Notes: generated by a model from the sequence alone, not told the origin. A stretch of 64,000 bases of DNA from Serratia marcescens (GCA_015548865.1 JADMXW010000026.1:1-64000); one strand, 5' to 3'. Positions 19,621 to 31,695 are shown, counted from the first letter of the stretch. Program-made: numbers and translations.

Positions 19621-19642
19621 TTCATCAATAGACAACAAGCGA

Positions 19643-22129
19643 TTACTGACCAAACATCTCCTTGATCCAATCAGCAACACCGCTGTCATTTTGCTGCGCG
19701 GGTGCTTGTTGCTGCTGTTGCACACTCTGGCACAGCGCCTGCGGATTTTCCGTCCACACTGGCAATGCCCGGCCTGCGCTGCCATTACAGATAAACTGGC
19801 CGCCGCCATCGACAGTCATGGTGGCAATACCTTCCGGCGGTGTCAGCATCAGCGCCAACGGCGTCTGGTTTTCCAGATAGCGGCGATAAAGCGTTAACGC
19901 ACCGTTAGCACCGGTTAGTTTTGCCGGGCCGTTGTTATCTCGTCCTACCCAGGTGATCGCCACTTCTTTACCATCAACACCGGCAAACCAACTGTCGCGT
20001 AGATCATTGGTGGTCCCGGTTTTCGCCGCCAGATGGTAATTGGGGAATTTAACCGCCAATGAACGAGATGTCCCACGCTCTACCACCTGCTGCATGCCAT
20101 ACAGCGTCAAGTACGCCGCCTGAGCCGGCACCGCGCGCTCTGCCTGCGGGAAGCTTTGATACAGCACGCTGCCGTCTTCTGCAATCACTGAACGCAGCGC
20201 GGACAACGGTGCGCGATTACCGCCGCTGGCAATGGTTTGATACTCCTGTGCTACTTCCATTGGTGTCAGGCTGATTGCCCCCAGAAGCATGGCGGGAACC
20301 GGTTGGATCACCTCTTTCGGGATGCCGAGACGTTGCAGCGTATTGCTGATCTGCTCCAACCCGACGGTCATCCCCAGGTTAACCGTTGGCACGTTAAGCG
20401 AGTTGGCCAATGCATCTACCAACATCACACGCCCACGGAATTGACGATCGTAGTTGTTGGGCTGCCACACTTGTCCATTTGGCTGTTTAAGCGATAACGG
20501 TTCATCCGCCAGCCAGGTATTGAGACGGAAGGTATCCGGCTGACTCAACGCCGTAAGATAAGTCGCAGGTTTTGCCAGTGACCCCACAGGACGACGCGCC
20601 TGCATCGCGCGGTTAAAGCCGGCGTATTGCGTCTGTGCCCCGCCCACCATAGCGCGAATTTCGCCGCTGAAGCGATCGACAACCACCATTGCAGTTTCCA
20701 GATCGCTTACGTTACGCGCAGCACGCAGCGCAGGAATTCCTTCTTCAACAGCCTTTTCAGCCGCATCCTGTGAAACTGGGTCTAGAGTCGTGAAAATCTT
20801 CACGCCGGAGAGATCTTTTACCTTATCCCCTAAGCGCTGTTGCAACTCTTGGCGTACCATCTGCATAAAGGCAGGCTGCGGCGTGATCACGCCCCCTTTC
20901 GGCTGTACCCCTAGCGGGCGAGCACTCAGCATATTGTAGAGATCTTCGTCAATAATCTGCTGATTTTGCAGCAAACGCAGCACCAGATTACGGCGTTCTA
21001 ACGTCAGTTGCGGGTTACGCCACGGGTTATAGAGCGAAGCGCCTTTTACCATACCCACCAGTAGCGCTTGCTGATCCAGACTCAATTCATTTACCGGACG
21101 ACCAAAGTAGTAAAGGCTGGCGAGCGGGAAACCGCGAATCTGATCGTTGCCACTCTGTCCTAGGTACACTTCGTTCAGGTAGAGCTCAAGGATGCGATCC
21201 TTGCTGTAACGGTAATCCATGATCAGCGCCATATAGGCTTCATTCGCCTTACGCCACAGGGACCGTTCGTTGGTGAGAAACAGGTTTTTTACCAACTGCT
21301 GCGTCAGGGTACTCCCGCCCTGCACAGCACGACCGGCAGTGATATTCGCCAGGAAGGCACGGCCAATGGAAAGGAAGCTAATGCCATCATGTTGGTAAAA
21401 ATGGCGATCTTCCGTAGCAACCAGCGTATCCACCAGCAAATCGGGGAAACCGGAGCGCTGGACAAACAGCCGCTGCTCCCCATTGGGGGATTGCATCATG
21501 GTGATCAAGCGAGGATCGAGACGGAAGAAACCAAAATTACGTTGGTTCTCCAGATTCTGGATCTGAGCCAAACGATCGTTGGTAAAGATCAGTCGGGCGT
21601 TGATCTGCCCTTCCTTACCATCGGGAAAGTCAAACGGGCGGCGGAGTATATCAATGGTATTGCCACGCACACTGAATTCTCCCGGCCGGGTGATACGCGA
21701 TACCTGGCGGTATTGCATCCCTTCCAGCAGGTTTACCATCTCTTTCTGGCTGTAGGACATGCCCGGTTCCAGATTCACCATCCGGCCATAAACCGCCGCA
21801 GGCAGTTGCCAGACTTTACCTTCAATTCGGCTACGAATCTGGCTGTCGAGATAGACACCATACAGTGCCAACACCACGGCGAAGACCAGCGACAGCTTAA
21901 TGAACAACCCTAGCCAGCGTCTTTTTTTACGCGGTTTTTTGCTCATGGCGTCCTCATCGTCGTACTCATCGTACTCGTCGTCGTCTTCATCAATGTCATC
22001 CTGATAGACGTCATCCTCTTCTTCATAGTCATCCTTTCTACTACGACGCCGAGTCGCCTGAGGGCGCGGTGGTTTTCGTCCTGACGCCTTTCCCTTGCGT
22101 CCGATAGGTTCACGATCGTCCTGTGACAT
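19643..22129 (-). CDS. mrcB: Bifunctional penicillin-binding protein 1B
   Basis: An 828-aa class A PBP that polymerises and cross-links peptidoglycan. A basic then very acidic cytoplasmic tail (residues 1-70, rich in D/E/Y) precedes one membrane helix (~72-92) and the UB2H region. The GT51 glycosyltransferase carries Glu240 in [13 protein letters not shown] and [15 protein letters not shown]. The transpeptidase has Ser517 in GSLAKPAT, the SLN motif in ANSLNVPTV and KTG in [12 protein letters not shown]. Gene position next to fhu and hrpB matches E. coli. Confidence 0.96.
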   Translation of the reverse strand: MSQDDREPIGRKGKASGRKPPRPQATRRRSRKDDYEEEDDVYQDDIDEDDDEYDEYDDEDAMSKKPRKKRRWLGLFIKLSLVFAVVLALYGVYLDSQIRSRIEGKVWQLPAAVYGRMVNLEPGMSYSQKEMVNLLEGMQYRQVSRITRPGEFSVRGNTIDILRRPFDFPDGKEGQINARLIFTNDRLAQIQNLENQRNFGFFRLDPRLITMMQSPNGEQRLFVQRSGFPDLLVDTLVATEDRHFYQHDGISFLSIGRAFLANITAGRAVQGGSTLTQQLVKNLFLTNERSLWRKANEAYMALIMDYRYSKDRILELYLNEVYLGQSGNDQIRGFPLASLYYFGRPVNELSLDQQALLVGMVKGASLYNPWRNPQLTLERRNLVLRLLQNQQIIDEDLYNMLSARPLGVQPKGGVITPQPAFMQMVRQELQQRLGDKVKDLSGVKIFTTLDPVSQDAAEKAVEEGIPALRAARNVSDLETAMVVVDRFSGEIRAMVGGAQTQYAGFNRAMQARRPVGSLAKPATYLTALSQPDTFRLNTWLADEPLSLKQPNGQVWQPNNYDRQFRGRVMLVDALANSLNVPTVNLGMTVGLEQISNTLQRLGIPKEVIQPVPAMLLGAISLTPMEVAQEYQTIASGGNRAPLSALRSVIAEDGSVLYQSFPQAERAVPAQAAYLTLYGMQQVVERGTSRSLAVKFPNYHLAAKTGTTNDLRDSWFAGVDGKEVAITWVGRDNNGPAKLTGANGALTLYRRYLENQTPLALMLTPPEGIATMTVDGGGQFICNGSAGRALPVWTENPQALCQSVQQQQQAPAQQNDSGVADWIKEMFGQ

Positions 22130-22264
22130 TGCGGTTACTTCTCCATCAGGTTAAAGACAGCAACAGCGCCAATCTAAACGTTAGTGCTGGCCGTCGTCGC
22201 TTACTCTGTTGTTCCGCCCGGTTTCAGGAAAGCAGAACCGTCTGAAATACGTCGCGAAAACGTA

Positions 22265-24727
22265 TCAGGGTGTTTGATATTTCTTCGTGCGCCGCGTCGG
22301 CGCAGTATTGGCGGGATCATCCGGCCATACGTGCTTGGGATAACGCCCTTTCATCTCTTTCTGCACCTCACGATACGCCCCTTGCCAGAATGCGGCCAGA
22401 TCGCGCGTAATCTGCAAAGGCCGGTGCGCAGGGGAAAGCAGTTCCAACACGACGGCAACACGCCCTTCCGCCACCGTTGGGTTTTGCTGCTCGCCGAACA
22501 TCTCCTGCATACGCACCGCCAGCACCGGCGGCTGTTCGTCATGATAGCGTAACGGCAGATGGCTGCCGCCTGGGGCAGTGTAATAGCGCGGCAGCGCGCT
22601 TTCCAGCCGCTGTCGCATCGGCCAATTCAGCAGGCGCGTCAGCGCCTCATACAGGTCAATTTGTCGGAGCGCCCGCACATCGCGCACACCGTTGAGCGAG
22701 GGCAGAAGCCAAGTATCCAGCGTCGCCAGTAGCGCTTCATCGTCCATGGCGGGCCAATCGACCTCCGCCAACCACCGCCGCGCGCAAGCCACGCGCATTC
22801 GCAGTTGCTCTGCATCCATTTGCCAGTTGAGTGCAGCGAGGCCTTCCTCCCGCACCCAGTTCAGCAGAGCCTGCTGCATGGCGTCATCCGAGGGTTTATT
22901 TAGCGGCTGTTGGCGCAATGTCAGACAGCCAATGCACTCGCGTCGACTGGCGCGCAGGGTACCTTTTTCTTCATCCCAGTGCACGATGTTCTGTTCTGAC
23001 ACCAGAGCGGGATGCTGAGCGATAAGCGCATCAATATCGACGGACAACGCCAACGTAATACGAGCATCAGCGCTCTGCGCACCTTCTGCCAACATTAAGG
23101 CGGGCACAATCAGCCATTCCTGTGCCCCCAACGGTTCATCCAACGGTAATCTTGCGCCCAGACCGCTTGCAAGCTGGTAACGACCATCGGTACTGCGTCG
23201 CTGTGCGATGCGATCGGGATAGGCGAATGCCAGCAACTCAGGAAGCGCGGCGAGATGATCGGGATCATGCCAAACCGCTGATTTCCCCGTCAGGCGCGTC
23301 ATCAGTTGCGTAGCACGCTGCCGCCAGGATGCCGAAGGCCGTGCAAGCAAACGCTCGATATCGAGTGGCCCCATACGTGGTGGTTCTTCCAGCAATGCCG
23401 CCAGCAGACAGGCAGTGGCTTGTGTTTGCCTGTCGTGCTGTGCAGCGCAGTGCAGCATCGCGGCCAAACGCGGCTCAATGCCCAGCCGGGCAATATGACG
23501 CCCACTGGTCGTGAGTTTCCCAGCCTTGTCGGTTACGTTCAATTGCGTCAGCAGGCGACAAGCTGCGTTGAGTGCAGGCGACGGTGGAACATCCAACCAG
23601 GTGAGCGACTCAACGGAAGTACACCCCCATTGCAACAGTTCGAGCCAGACACTGCTCAAGTCGCTATTCAAAATCTCTGGGCTGCTTTGTGCTGCTGCAC
23701 GCTCCGCCTGCTCTTTCGCGCACAAGTGCACGCAAAAACCAGCTTCCAGTCGTCCAGCGCGCCCTGCCCGTTGCGTCATCGACGCCTGACTAATGCGCTG
23801 AGTGATCAAGCGCGTCAACCCACTTTTCACATCAAAGCGGGCAACACGCTCCAATCCACTGTCTACCACCAGCCGAATACCTTCAATTGTCAGGCTAGTT
23901 TCTGCAATATTGGTCGCCAATACCACTTTACGCCGCCCAGGTGCGGCAGGATGAATCGCTTTCTGCTGTTCAGCCAGCGTCAGTGCACCGTACAGTGGGC
24001 AAATATCCACCTCGCTGGAGAGCGTATCTTGCAGCAAGGCTTCAACCCGTTTTATCTCAGAAACGCCCGGCAAAAAAACTAACGCAGATCCGGGTTGTTC
24101 CGCCAGTAAACGACGAATTTGCCGAGCAATACCCTCTTCCAACCGCTCTTGCGTGCCTAATGGTTGATAGTGGCGCTCAACAGGAAAAGCGCGCCCTTGT
24201 GATACTACCGACTCAGCAGCAGGTAACAGCGCCGCCAAACGCGCGTTGTCCAGCGTAGCGGACATGATCAGCAGCGTTAAGTCTTCACGCAGGCCTTGCT
24301 GTACATCAAGCAGCAACGCCAATGCCAAATCAGCCTGTAAGCTGCGCTCGTGAAATTCATCCAGAATGACCAGTGACACGCCCGTCACCTCGGCGTCCCG
24401 TTGCAGCATACGCGTCAGAACCCCTTCGGTGACCACCTCGATGCGCGTCTCTGGGCCGACGCGCGTTTCAGCACGCATCCGATACCCCACTGTGCCGCCC
24501 GGCTTTTCACCCAGTTGTTCAGCTAATCGCCAAGCCACATTTTTTGCCGCAAGCCGACGCGGTTCCAGCAAAATAATCCGGCCAGAGAACCCGCCCTTTT
24601 CCAACAATTTTAGCGGTAGCCAGGTGGATTTCCCCGCCCCGGTGGGTGCGTGCAATAAGACCTGGCGCGCGCGCCCCAACGCGTCAATCACCTCATTCAG
24701 CACAGCGCTGACCGGCGGTAAACTCAC
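22265..24727 (-). CDS. hrpB: ATP-dependent helicase HrpB
   Basis: An 820-aa DEAH/DExH-box helicase. Motif I is APTGAGKSTWLP, motif II is VILDEFHERSLQADL, motif III is MSATLDN, and the C-terminal helicase motifs include ATNIAETSLTIEGIRLVVD and QRAGRAGRLEAG. The C-terminal HrpB-specific domain follows. Its cellular role is not well defined. The start is GTG 24727, with AGGAG 7 nt upstream. Confidence 0.94.
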   Translation of the reverse strand: MSLPPVSAVLNEVIDALGRARQVLLHAPTGAGKSTWLPLKLLEKGGFSGRIILLEPRRLAAKNVAWRLAEQLGEKPGGTVGYRMRAETRVGPETRIEVVTEGVLTRMLQRDAEVTGVSLVILDEFHERSLQADLALALLLDVQQGLREDLTLLIMSATLDNARLAALLPAAESVVSQGRAFPVERHYQPLGTQERLEEGIARQIRRLLAEQPGSALVFLPGVSEIKRVEALLQDTLSSEVDICPLYGALTLAEQQKAIHPAAPGRRKVVLATNIAETSLTIEGIRLVVDSGLERVARFDVKSGLTRLITQRISQASMTQRAGRAGRLEAGFCVHLCAKEQAERAAAQSSPEILNSDLSSVWLELLQWGCTSVESLTWLDVPPSPALNAACRLLTQLNVTDKAGKLTTSGRHIARLGIEPRLAAMLHCAAQHDRQTQATACLLAALLEEPPRMGPLDIERLLARPSASWRQRATQLMTRLTGKSAVWHDPDHLAALPELLAFAYPDRIAQRRSTDGRYQLASGLGARLPLDEPLGAQEWLIVPALMLAEGAQSADARITLALSVDIDALIAQHPALVSEQNIVHWDEEKGTLRASRRECIGCLTLRQQPLNKPSDDAMQQALLNWVREEGLAALNWQMDAEQLRMRVACARRWLAEVDWPAMDDEALLATLDTWLLPSLNGVRDVRALRQIDLYEALTRLLNWPMRQRLESALPRYYTAPGGSHLPLRYHDEQPPVLAVRMQEMFGEQQNPTVAEGRVAVVLELLSPAHRPLQITRDLAAFWQGAYREVQKEMKGRYPKHVWPDDPANTAPTRRTKKYQTP

Positions 24728-24905
24728 AGCATTCTCCTCTACAACCTATTGATGGTCATTTATTTCTCTGACAAAACAGTCCATTTATAGCGCAACGATG
24801 ACACAACGCCACATTCGCACGAAATAAGGTATGACGTGAAAGTGAAGGTTGTCGCCTTGCGGCGGGCATTGTAGCATCCTCTGTTATCCGCGTAGAGAGA
24901 GTGCC

Positions 24906-25448
24906 ATGCCAACCACACGCCGCCTGTTTTTTGCCTTATCCTTACCCGATTCGCTGGCACAAACGCTTGTTCAGTGGCGTGCTCAGCACTTTTCTCCAGA
25001 AGCGGGACGCCCTGTTGCTGCTGCCAATATGCATTTGACGCTGGCATTTCTGGGTGAGGTGAGCGAGCAAAAGGAGCGGGCTCTTCGGTCACTGGCCGAC
25101 AGGATCCAGCAACCCGCCTTTCAGTTGCATCTTAATGATGCCGGTCAGTGGCCACGCCCCGGTGTTGTATGGCTGGGCTGCCGCCAGGCACCGCGCGGCC
25201 TTCTGCAACTTGCCACCCTGCTGCGATCGCAAGCGGCACGTAGCGGTTGCTACCAAAGCCCACAGCCATTTCACCCGCATATCACATTGTTGCGCGGCGC
25301 GACCCGCCCCGTGGCTCTTCCCCCCGCCAATTTTGACTGGACGTTGTCTGCCAAACATTTTGCTCTGTATGAATCTCGCTGGGAGCAGGGAAAAACCCGC
25401 TACCAACGTGTGGCAGAATGGCCATTAGCCGAGAGCAATACAGGATGA
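24906..25448 (+). CDS. thpR: RNA 2',3'-cyclic phosphodiesterase ThpR
   Basis: A 180-aa 2H phosphoesterase (formerly LigT). The two catalytic HxT motifs are visible as MHLTLAF (~residue 41) and HPHITLLRG (~128). The family hydrolyses 2',3'-cyclic phosphates to 2'-phosphates and can ligate tRNA halves in vitro. ATG 24906 starts [14 protein letters not shown] as in relatives and is preceded by GAGAGAG. It is followed after 4 nt by sfsA. Confidence 0.93.
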   Translation: MPTTRRLFFALSLPDSLAQTLVQWRAQHFSPEAGRPVAAANMHLTLAFLGEVSEQKERALRSLADRIQQPAFQLHLNDAGQWPRPGVVWLGCRQAPRGLLQLATLLRSQAARSGCYQSPQPFHPHITLLRGATRPVALPPANFDWTLSAKHFALYESRWEQGKTRYQRVAEWPLAESNTG

Positions 25449-25452
25449 TGCG

Positions 25453-26184
25453 ATGAATTTTATACCGCCACTCAAACCAGCACGATTGGTTAAGCGCTAC
25501 AAACGTTTCCTTGCTGATGTAGTAACTCCAGAGGGCGAGGCTTTCACACTGCACTGTGCCAACACGGGTGCAATGACCGGATGCGCGACACCGGGCGATA
25601 CGGTGTGGTACTCCACGTCGGATAACCCCAAACGCAAATATGCGCACAGTTGGGAATTAACAGAAACGGCGCAAGGGCACTGGATTTGTGTCAATACCCT
25701 GCGTGCAAATCAAGTGGTGCATGAAGCTCTCCTGGCGCAACGGATACCGGAACTTGCTGGTTACAGCCAGATCACGCCCGAGGTGAGGTATGGCATGGAG
25801 AACAGCCGTATTGACCTGCTGTTACAGGCACCTGACCGGATTAACTGCTATATTGAGGTGAAGTCAGTTACATTATTGCAACAAACACCGTTGTATATGT
25901 CGCCCTACCAGGGATTTTTTCCCGATGCAGTAACACAGCGAGGACAAAAACACCTGCGCGAATTGATGCAAGTGGCAGAAAAAGGTGAACGTGCCGTGCT
26001 GTTTTTCGCTGTGCTGCACTCTGGCATTGCTGAGGTCGCGCCTGCGCACCACATTGATGCCCGCTATGCAGAATTATTTTGCGAAGCGAGGCAAAAGGGG
26101 GTTGAAATTTTTTGCTATGCCACCACATTATGCCCTGACGGTATTACGCTCACGTACCCGTTGCCGTTAACCGTAACACGATAA
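25453..26184 (+). CDS. sfsA: SfsA family protein (sugar fermentation stimulation)
   Basis: A 243-aa protein matching SfsA. Conserved segments are [54 protein letters not shown] and the C-terminal [14 protein letters not shown]. coli SfsA affects maltose gene expression and binds DNA. Its PD-(D/E)xK-like core (EVKS) suggests a nuclease fold, but the function is unsettled. It is probably cotranscribed with thpR. Confidence 0.94.
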   Translation: MNFIPPLKPARLVKRYKRFLADVVTPEGEAFTLHCANTGAMTGCATPGDTVWYSTSDNPKRKYAHSWELTETAQGHWICVNTLRANQVVHEALLAQRIPELAGYSQITPEVRYGMENSRIDLLLQAPDRINCYIEVKSVTLLQQTPLYMSPYQGFFPDAVTQRGQKHLRELMQVAEKGERAVLFFAVLHSGIAEVAPAHHIDARYAELFCEARQKGVEIFCYATTLCPDGITLTYPLPLTVTR

Positions 26185-26381
26185 AAACGGTAGTGTGTTC
26201 ACCTGTTCTTGTTTGTTATCGGTATTGTTTGTTATCGGATGTGACGATGAGGTTCCTGACACGTTATCAGGCCTGTGACAGGAATTATTGCCAACCCCAG
26301 TTCCATCTGCTATTTATAGCGGCCTGTTTTTCTCCCCCTTAGGGATCGATAGTGCGTGTCGTGTTATGTAGGAGAAGCAAC

Positions 26382-26837
26382 ATGCAAGAAGAGCAAAACC
26401 GTAAGACATCTTCTCTGAGCATTCTCGCAATTGCCGGAGTGGAGCCGTACCAGGAAAAGCCGGGCGAAGAGTACATGAACGACGCCCAATTGGCTCATTT
26501 CAAGCGTATTCTTGAAGCATGGCGCAATCAACTCAGGGATGAAGTGGATCGCACCGTATCCCATATGCGCGATGAAGCTGCCAACTTCCCTGATCCGGTC
26601 GATCGCGCCGCACAGGAAGAAGAGTTCAGTCTGGAACTGCGTAACCGTGATCGGGAACGCAAGCTGATCAAAAAGATTGCGAAAACACTACAGAAAATCG
26701 AAGACGAGGACTTCGGCTACTGTGAATCCTGTGGTGTTGAAATTGGTATCCGCCGCCTGGAAGCGCGACCCACCGCCGATTTATGCATTGACTGCAAAAC
26801 GCTGGCGGAAATCCGCGAGAAACAGATGGCGGGATAA
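26382..26837 (+). CDS. dksA: RNA polymerase-binding transcription factor DksA
   Basis: A 151-aa cofactor of ppGpp that binds the RNA polymerase secondary channel. A coiled coil has the tip motif [14 protein letters not shown], and the C-terminal zinc finger has four cysteines in [10 protein letters not shown] and LCIDCK. Length and sequence are nearly identical to E. coli. ATG 26382 follows a GGAG ribosome site; an upstream in-frame start adds 10 unconserved residues. Confidence 0.98.
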   Translation: MQEEQNRKTSSLSILAIAGVEPYQEKPGEEYMNDAQLAHFKRILEAWRNQLRDEVDRTVSHMRDEAANFPDPVDRAAQEEEFSLELRNRDRERKLIKKIAKTLQKIEDEDFGYCESCGVEIGIRRLEARPTADLCIDCKTLAEIREKQMAG

Positions 26838-26920
26838 TCCCACAGTAGAGCGGAAAAGCTGTTCCGCTTTACGTTTTTGCCACCGCGCTGTCTCCCGGCA
26901 ACGAATGCGGGAGTAGCGCG

Positions 26921-27853
26921 ATGGCATTGTTCACCCGTATGCCTGATACCTATCGTTATACCGGTCGCTTTGCCCCGTCGCCTTCCGGCGATCTTCATTT
27001 CGGTTCCCTGATTGCTGCATTAGGCAGTTATTTACAGGCGCGTGCCAATCATGGCCGTTGGCTGGTGCGCATTGAGGACATCGATCCTCCGCGTGAAGTC
27101 GCCGGTGCAGCAAGTCGTATTCTTGCCCAGTTAGAACACTACGGTTTGTTGTGGGATGGCCCTGTGCTTTATCAATCTCAGCGCCATGCACGTTACCAAG
27201 AAATCCTGGCAGCGTTGAAAGCACGCCATCTGTGCTACTACTGCGATTGCACGCGTCAGCGCATCCATTTACTGGGCGGGCACTATGATGGCCATTGCCG
27301 TACGCGTCAACTGGGCCCCACCAACGCGGCCCTTCGTCTACGACAAGATAATCCCATCCTGCACTTTAGCGACAGGCTCCGTGGCGAATTATATGCAGAC
27401 CCAGCGCTGGCGCAGGAAGATTTTATCATTCATCGCCGAGATGGATTATTCGCCTATAATCTTGCCGTTGTGGTAGATGACCACGATCAAGGGGTAACGG
27501 AAATTGTGCGCGGCGCTGACCTGATAGCCCCCACCGTACGACAAATTGCGCTATATAAGCAGTTGAACTATCCGGTGCCGGCGTACATCCACTTACCGTT
27601 GGTGCTCAACACGCAGGGAAATAAACTTTCCAAGCAGAACCACGCGCCAGCGCTGCCTGATGGCGATCCGCGGCCCGTGCTGTTAAGCGCATTGCGTTTC
27701 CTTAATCAGCCGGTGCCAGCGCACTGGCAAGATTTGTCATTAACGGGCCTTCTACAGTGGGCCGTTAGCCACTGGTCACTTGCATCTGTGCCGTTAATAG
27801 GGAAATCCGATGTGACCGAGGCAACATCGGCATTCTCAAAGATGGCGCGGTGA
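26921..27853 (+). CDS. gluQ: Glutamyl-Q tRNA(Asp) synthetase GluQRS
   Basis: A 310-aa paralogue of the glutamyl-tRNA synthetase catalytic core. It attaches glutamate to queuosine in tRNA-Asp. HIGH-like [10 protein letters not shown] and KMSKS-like NKLSKQNH are present. The zinc site CxCx11YxxxC uses Cys108, Cys110, Tyr122 and Cys126. GGGAG lies about 8 nt before ATG 26921; the inner ATG 26939 (MPDTYRYTG) is closer to the E. coli N-terminus but lacks a ribosome site. It follows dksA, as in many gammaproteobacteria. Confidence 0.95.
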   Translation: MALFTRMPDTYRYTGRFAPSPSGDLHFGSLIAALGSYLQARANHGRWLVRIEDIDPPREVAGAASRILAQLEHYGLLWDGPVLYQSQRHARYQEILAALKARHLCYYCDCTRQRIHLLGGHYDGHCRTRQLGPTNAALRLRQDNPILHFSDRLRGELYADPALAQEDFIIHRRDGLFAYNLAVVVDDHDQGVTEIVRGADLIAPTVRQIALYKQLNYPVPAYIHLPLVLNTQGNKLSKQNHAPALPDGDPRPVLLSALRFLNQPVPAHWQDLSLTGLLQWAVSHWSLASVPLIGKSDVTEATSAFSKMAR

Positions 27854-27914
27854 GCTATGATTAGCCGCTATTTTTTGTTGTACCGTTATTTTTTTATCAC
27901 TATCGAGGTGTACC

Positions 27915-29318
27915 ATCTTTACCCGAGTCGCTAATTTCTGTCGCAAGGTACTCAACCGCGACAATGATGTGGCCACAGCGGAGCCCACACGTCAGAGCAT
28001 GACCGTGATTCCGCGCGACCAGCATACCATTTCGCGCAGCGATATCAGTGAAAATGCGCTGAAGGTGCTTTATCGCCTGAATAAGGCGGGTTATGAAGCC
28101 TATCTGGTTGGCGGCGGCGTCAGAGATCTGCTGCTGGGGAAAAAACCGAAAGATTTCGATATCACCACGAACGCCACGCCAGAGCAAGTACGTAAGCTGT
28201 TCCGTAACTGTCGTTTGGTGGGACGTCGTTTCCGGCTTGCTCACGTAATGTTTGGTCCTGAAGTGATCGAAGTCGCGACTTTTCGCGGTCATCACGAACA
28301 ACATCAGGAACAACAGCTAAAAACCACCTCTCAGCAGGCGCAAAGCGGCATGCTGCTGCGCGATAATATTTTTGGCAGTATTGAAGAAGATGCGCAACGC
28401 CGCGATTTCACCATTAACAGCCTCTATTACAATGTCGCTGACTTCAGCGTGCGCGATTATACCGGCGGGTTGAACGATCTGCACCAAGGTGTGATTCGGT
28501 TAATTGGCGATCCGGAAACCCGTTACCGCGAGGACCCGGTGCGGATGCTGCGCGCCATACGCTTCGCAGCCAAACTGAATATGACCATCAGCCCAGAAAC
28601 CGCCGAGCCTATACCGCGTCTGGCTGCACTGCTGCACGATATCCCGGCTGCACGCTTGTTCGAAGAGTCATTGAAATTGTTGCAGGCAGGCTATGGCTAC
28701 CCGACCTACCGCTTGCTGTGCGAATATCAACTTTTTCAACCGCTGTTCCCACTGATCAGCCGTCATTTTACGCCTAATAGCGATAGTCCTTTGGAAGGCA
28801 TGGTGGCACTGGTGTTGAAAAACACCGACCAGCGGTTGCAAAACAACATGCGCGTTAATCCAGCGTTCCTGTTTGCCGCCATGCTGTGGTATCCGTTAAT
28901 TGAACACGCCCAGAAGCTTGCACAGGAGAGTGGGTTAACCTATTTCGACTCTTTCGCACTCGCCACTAACGACATTTTAGACGAACAGTGCCGCTCTCTG
29001 GCCATTCCGAAACGTATCACTTCGTTAGTGCGTGATATCTGGCAGTTGCAACTGCGCCTTTCACGACGTCAAGGCAAACGCGCCTATAAGTTGATGGAAC
29101 ATCCAAAATTCCGTGCTGCCTATGATTTGCTGAGCTTGCGCGCTGAGATAGAGCGTCAGCCCGAGCTGCAACGTCTCGCACAATGGTGGGGAGAGTTTCA
29201 GGTGGCTGCACCGCCGCGTCAACAAGCTATGCTGAGCACGCTGGACGACGGCCCGACGCCACGTCGACGCTCTCGTCCTCGCAAGCCAACTGCGACGCGC
29301 AGAGAAAGAACCTCGTGA
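27915..29318 (+). CDS. pcnB: Poly(A) polymerase I PcnB, probable ATC start
   Basis: A 467-aa nucleotidyltransferase that adds 3' poly(A) tails to RNA, promoting decay and plasmid copy control. Catalytic motifs are [19 protein letters not shown] and the [11 protein letters not shown] region. A basic tail ends [15 protein letters not shown]. Homology to E. coli PcnB extends upstream of the first ATG/GTG: the codons from 27915 read (I)[14 protein letters not shown], with GAGGTG 5 nt upstream. E. coli pcnB is known to start at AUU. I therefore place the start at ATC 27915. The next usable start, GTG 27969, would lose 18 conserved residues. Confidence 0.9.
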   Translation: MFTRVANFCRKVLNRDNDVATAEPTRQSMTVIPRDQHTISRSDISENALKVLYRLNKAGYEAYLVGGGVRDLLLGKKPKDFDITTNATPEQVRKLFRNCRLVGRRFRLAHVMFGPEVIEVATFRGHHEQHQEQQLKTTSQQAQSGMLLRDNIFGSIEEDAQRRDFTINSLYYNVADFSVRDYTGGLNDLHQGVIRLIGDPETRYREDPVRMLRAIRFAAKLNMTISPETAEPIPRLAALLHDIPAARLFEESLKLLQAGYGYPTYRLLCEYQLFQPLFPLISRHFTPNSDSPLEGMVALVLKNTDQRLQNNMRVNPAFLFAAMLWYPLIEHAQKLAQESGLTYFDSFALATNDILDEQCRSLAIPKRITSLVRDIWQLQLRLSRRQGKRAYKLMEHPKFRAAYDLLSLRAEIERQPELQRLAQWWGEFQVAAPPRQQAMLSTLDDGPTPRRRSRPRKPTATRRERTS

Positions 29319-29800
29319 CGCGCGTTTACCTTGCGCTGGGTAGCAACCTAGCGCATCCGTTACAACAGGTTAATTCCGCACTGGCTGCATTGGATACCGT
29401 GCCACACACGCGTGTACTGTGCTGCTCGCCGTTTTATCGCAGCCGCCCACTGGGCCCGCAGGATCAGCCTGATTATCTCAATGCTGTCGTTGCCCTGGAA
29501 ACAGCACTCGCGCCAGAGGCCTTACTCGATCACACTCAGGCGATTGAACAGCAGCACGGCCGTGAGCGTAAAGCGCATCGCTGGGGACCACGTACGTTAG
29601 ATCTGGATATTTTGCTGTATGGCAACGAAACCCTTCACACCGCGCGTTTAACCGTTCCTCACTATGACATGAAAAACAGAGAGTTCATGTTGTATCCGTT
29701 AGCCGATATCGCTCCGAACCTGCACTTTCCCGATGGTGAAGCCTTGACGTCCCGCTTGGCTACTGTTCCGCGCAACGGCATGACTCTGTGGGATGAGTAG
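29315..29800 (+). CDS. folK: 2-amino-4-hydroxy-6-hydroxymethyldihydropteridine pyrophosphokinase
   Basis: A 161-aa enzyme of folate synthesis that transfers pyrophosphate from ATP to hydroxymethyldihydropterin. Signatures are [36 protein letters not shown] and [15 protein letters not shown]. The start is GTG 29315, overlapping the pcnB stop (GTGA), which fits translational coupling. Length matches the ~159-aa E. coli protein. Confidence 0.94.
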   Translation: MTRVYLALGSNLAHPLQQVNSALAALDTVPHTRVLCCSPFYRSRPLGPQDQPDYLNAVVALETALAPEALLDHTQAIEQQHGRERKAHRWGPRTLDLDILLYGNETLHTARLTVPHYDMKNREFMLYPLADIAPNLHFPDGEALTSRLATVPRNGMTLWDE

Positions 29801-29802
29801 GG

Positions 29803-29829
29803 TATACCCAAAATAATTCGAGTTGCAGG
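29803..29829. repeat. ERIC fragment (one end only)
   Basis: TATACCCAAAATAATTCGAG plus TTGCAGG, identical in type to the left end of the ERICs at 11.3 and 15.4 kb. The rest of the element is missing. It starts 3 nt after the folK stop. Confidence 0.8.
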
Positions 29830-29945
29830 GTACAAGACCACATCCGCCACATTTCGCCCCTTCAACTGTGTGTTTGATCGCTATGCCTTAACGCAGGCAT
29901 CCTTTAAGATGCTCTCCTGACTTTTTCGATTCTGGGAGGCTGCCT

Positions 29946-30740
29946 ATGAAACCGACAACCCTGTCCCACCTGCGCAAATGTAAGCAGGAGAAGCGTAAAT
30001 TCGCGACAATTACCGCTTATGATGCCAGTTTTGCCCGCTTGTTCTACGAAAATGGTATTCGCGTTATGCTGGTGGGGGATTCGCTGGGCATGACGTTACA
30101 AGGCCATGATTCCACGCTGCCGGTCACCGTCAGTGACATTGCCTATCATACCCGCTGCGTACGGCGCGGCGCGCCATTGAGCCTGCTGCTTGCCGATCTG
30201 CCGTTTATGGCTTACGCCACAGCTGAGCAAACGTTTGCCAGTGCGGCAGAAGTCATGCGTGCTGGTGCTAATATGGTGAAAGTGGAAGGTGGCCAATGGC
30301 TTGCCCCCACCGTGAAGATGCTGACCGAGCGCGCAGTGCCGGTATGTGGCCATCTTGGGTTGACGCCGCAATCGGTGAATATCTTCGGCGGCTACAAGGT
30401 TCAGGGACGAGACGACATAGCAGCGGCACAATTGTTGGATGATGCACTAGCGCTGGAGGATGCAGGAGCCCAACTATTGGTTCTGGAATGTGTCCCGGTG
30501 CCGCTGGCACAGCGTGTTACCGATGCGTTGTCGATCCCGGTTATCGGCATCGGTGCAGGTAACGTTACCGATGGTCAGATTCTGGTAATGCACGATGCGT
30601 TCGGCATTACCGGTGAGAGCACACCGAAATTTGCCAAAAACTTTTTGGCACAAAGCGGTGATATTGCAGCAGCAGCACGACTGTATGTGCAGGAAGTTGA
30701 GCAGGGACTCTACCCAGCAGAAGAACATTCGTTCCGTTAA
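29946..30740 (+). CDS. panB: 3-methyl-2-oxobutanoate hydroxymethyltransferase PanB
   Basis: A 264-aa enzyme making ketopantoate from 2-oxoisovalerate and methylene-tetrahydrofolate, the first step of pantothenate synthesis. Signature segments are [48 protein letters not shown] and [22 protein letters not shown] stands before ATG 29946. It is the first gene of panBCD. Confidence 0.97.
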   Translation: MKPTTLSHLRKCKQEKRKFATITAYDASFARLFYENGIRVMLVGDSLGMTLQGHDSTLPVTVSDIAYHTRCVRRGAPLSLLLADLPFMAYATAEQTFASAAEVMRAGANMVKVEGGQWLAPTVKMLTERAVPVCGHLGLTPQSVNIFGGYKVQGRDDIAAAQLLDDALALEDAGAQLLVLECVPVPLAQRVTDALSIPVIGIGAGNVTDGQILVMHDAFGITGESTPKFAKNFLAQSGDIAAAARLYVQEVEQGLYPAEEHSFR

Positions 30741-30803
30741 GGTATACCCTTTCACTACCACAGCAAGCGCTGATAAAAATGATGAGTACAAAGGAGCAAG
30801 ACC

Positions 30804-31661
30804 GTGTTAATTCTTGAAACCCCTTTGCTATTACGCCGTGAGATTCGCCGCTGGCGTCAAGAGGGGAAACGCATTGCATTAGTGCCCACCATGGGCAATC
30901 TGCACGATGGACACATGACGCTGGTAGACGAGGCGCGTGCACGCGCCGATATTGTTATCGTCTCCATTTTCGTCAATCCGATGCAGTTCGATAGGCCTGA
31001 CGATCTGAAGCGTTATCCGCGCACCTTGCAAGAAGATTGCGAAAAGTTAACCCGACGCAATGTAGATCTGGTGTTTGCGCCGTCGCCAGAGGTCGTCTAT
31101 CCCAACGGTTTGGGCCAACAAACGTTTGTCGAAGTGCCGGGGCTTTCTGCCATGTTGGAAGGCGCAAGTCGTCCGGGCCATTTTCGCGGTGTGGCAACTA
31201 TTGTCAGCAAGCTGTTCAACATGGTACAGCCCGACATAGCCTGTTTTGGTGAAAAGGATTACCAACAGTTGGCGCTGATTCGTCAGATGGTGCGCGATAT
31301 GGGCTACGACATCGATATTGTCGGTGTGCCTATCGTTCGTGCACCGGATGGGCTGGCACTCAGCTCACGTAACGGTTATCTTAGCCCTGAAGAACGTCAG
31401 TTAGCGCCAGCGCTTAAACGCATCATGGATCAGGCAGTAGAAAAACTGAGCAATGGCGATCGCCAGTTGGAGGAAATACTGACCTGCGCTGCGGAATCAT
31501 TACGAGAAGCGGGGTTTACACCCGATGAGCTCTATATTCGTGACGCTGATACGCTGCAAGAACTGACCGTGGCCAGCACGCGCGCGGTGGTGTTGATGGC
31601 CGCTTGGCTGGGTAAGGCCCGTTTGATTGATAACCAGCAGGTCGACCTGGTCGACGACTGA
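30804..31661 (+). CDS. panC: Pantothenate synthetase PanC
   Basis: A 285-aa ligase joining pantoate and beta-alanine with ATP. The HxGH-type motif is seen as His34/His37 in GNLHDGHM. The [19 protein letters not shown] segment and the KMSKS-like ALSSRNGYL are conserved. The start is GTG 30804 with AAGGAG 8 nt upstream. It lies 63 nt after panB. Confidence 0.96.
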   Translation: MLILETPLLLRREIRRWRQEGKRIALVPTMGNLHDGHMTLVDEARARADIVIVSIFVNPMQFDRPDDLKRYPRTLQEDCEKLTRRNVDLVFAPSPEVVYPNGLGQQTFVEVPGLSAMLEGASRPGHFRGVATIVSKLFNMVQPDIACFGEKDYQQLALIRQMVRDMGYDIDIVGVPIVRAPDGLALSSRNGYLSPEERQLAPALKRIMDQAVEKLSNGDRQLEEILTCAAESLREAGFTPDELYIRDADTLQELTVASTRAVVLMAAWLGKARLIDNQQVDLVDD

Positions 31662-31695
31662 CTGGCATGATTGACATTAACCGAGGTAACAGACA

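Noticed and set aside
26205-26240. Direct repeat TGTTTGTTATCGG twice upstream of dksA
   Set aside because: Two adjacent 13-nt copies are probably a small slippage duplication; no known operator matches.
30742-30750. GTATACCC after panB as an ERIC fragment
   Set aside because: Only about eight bases match; too short to separate from chance.
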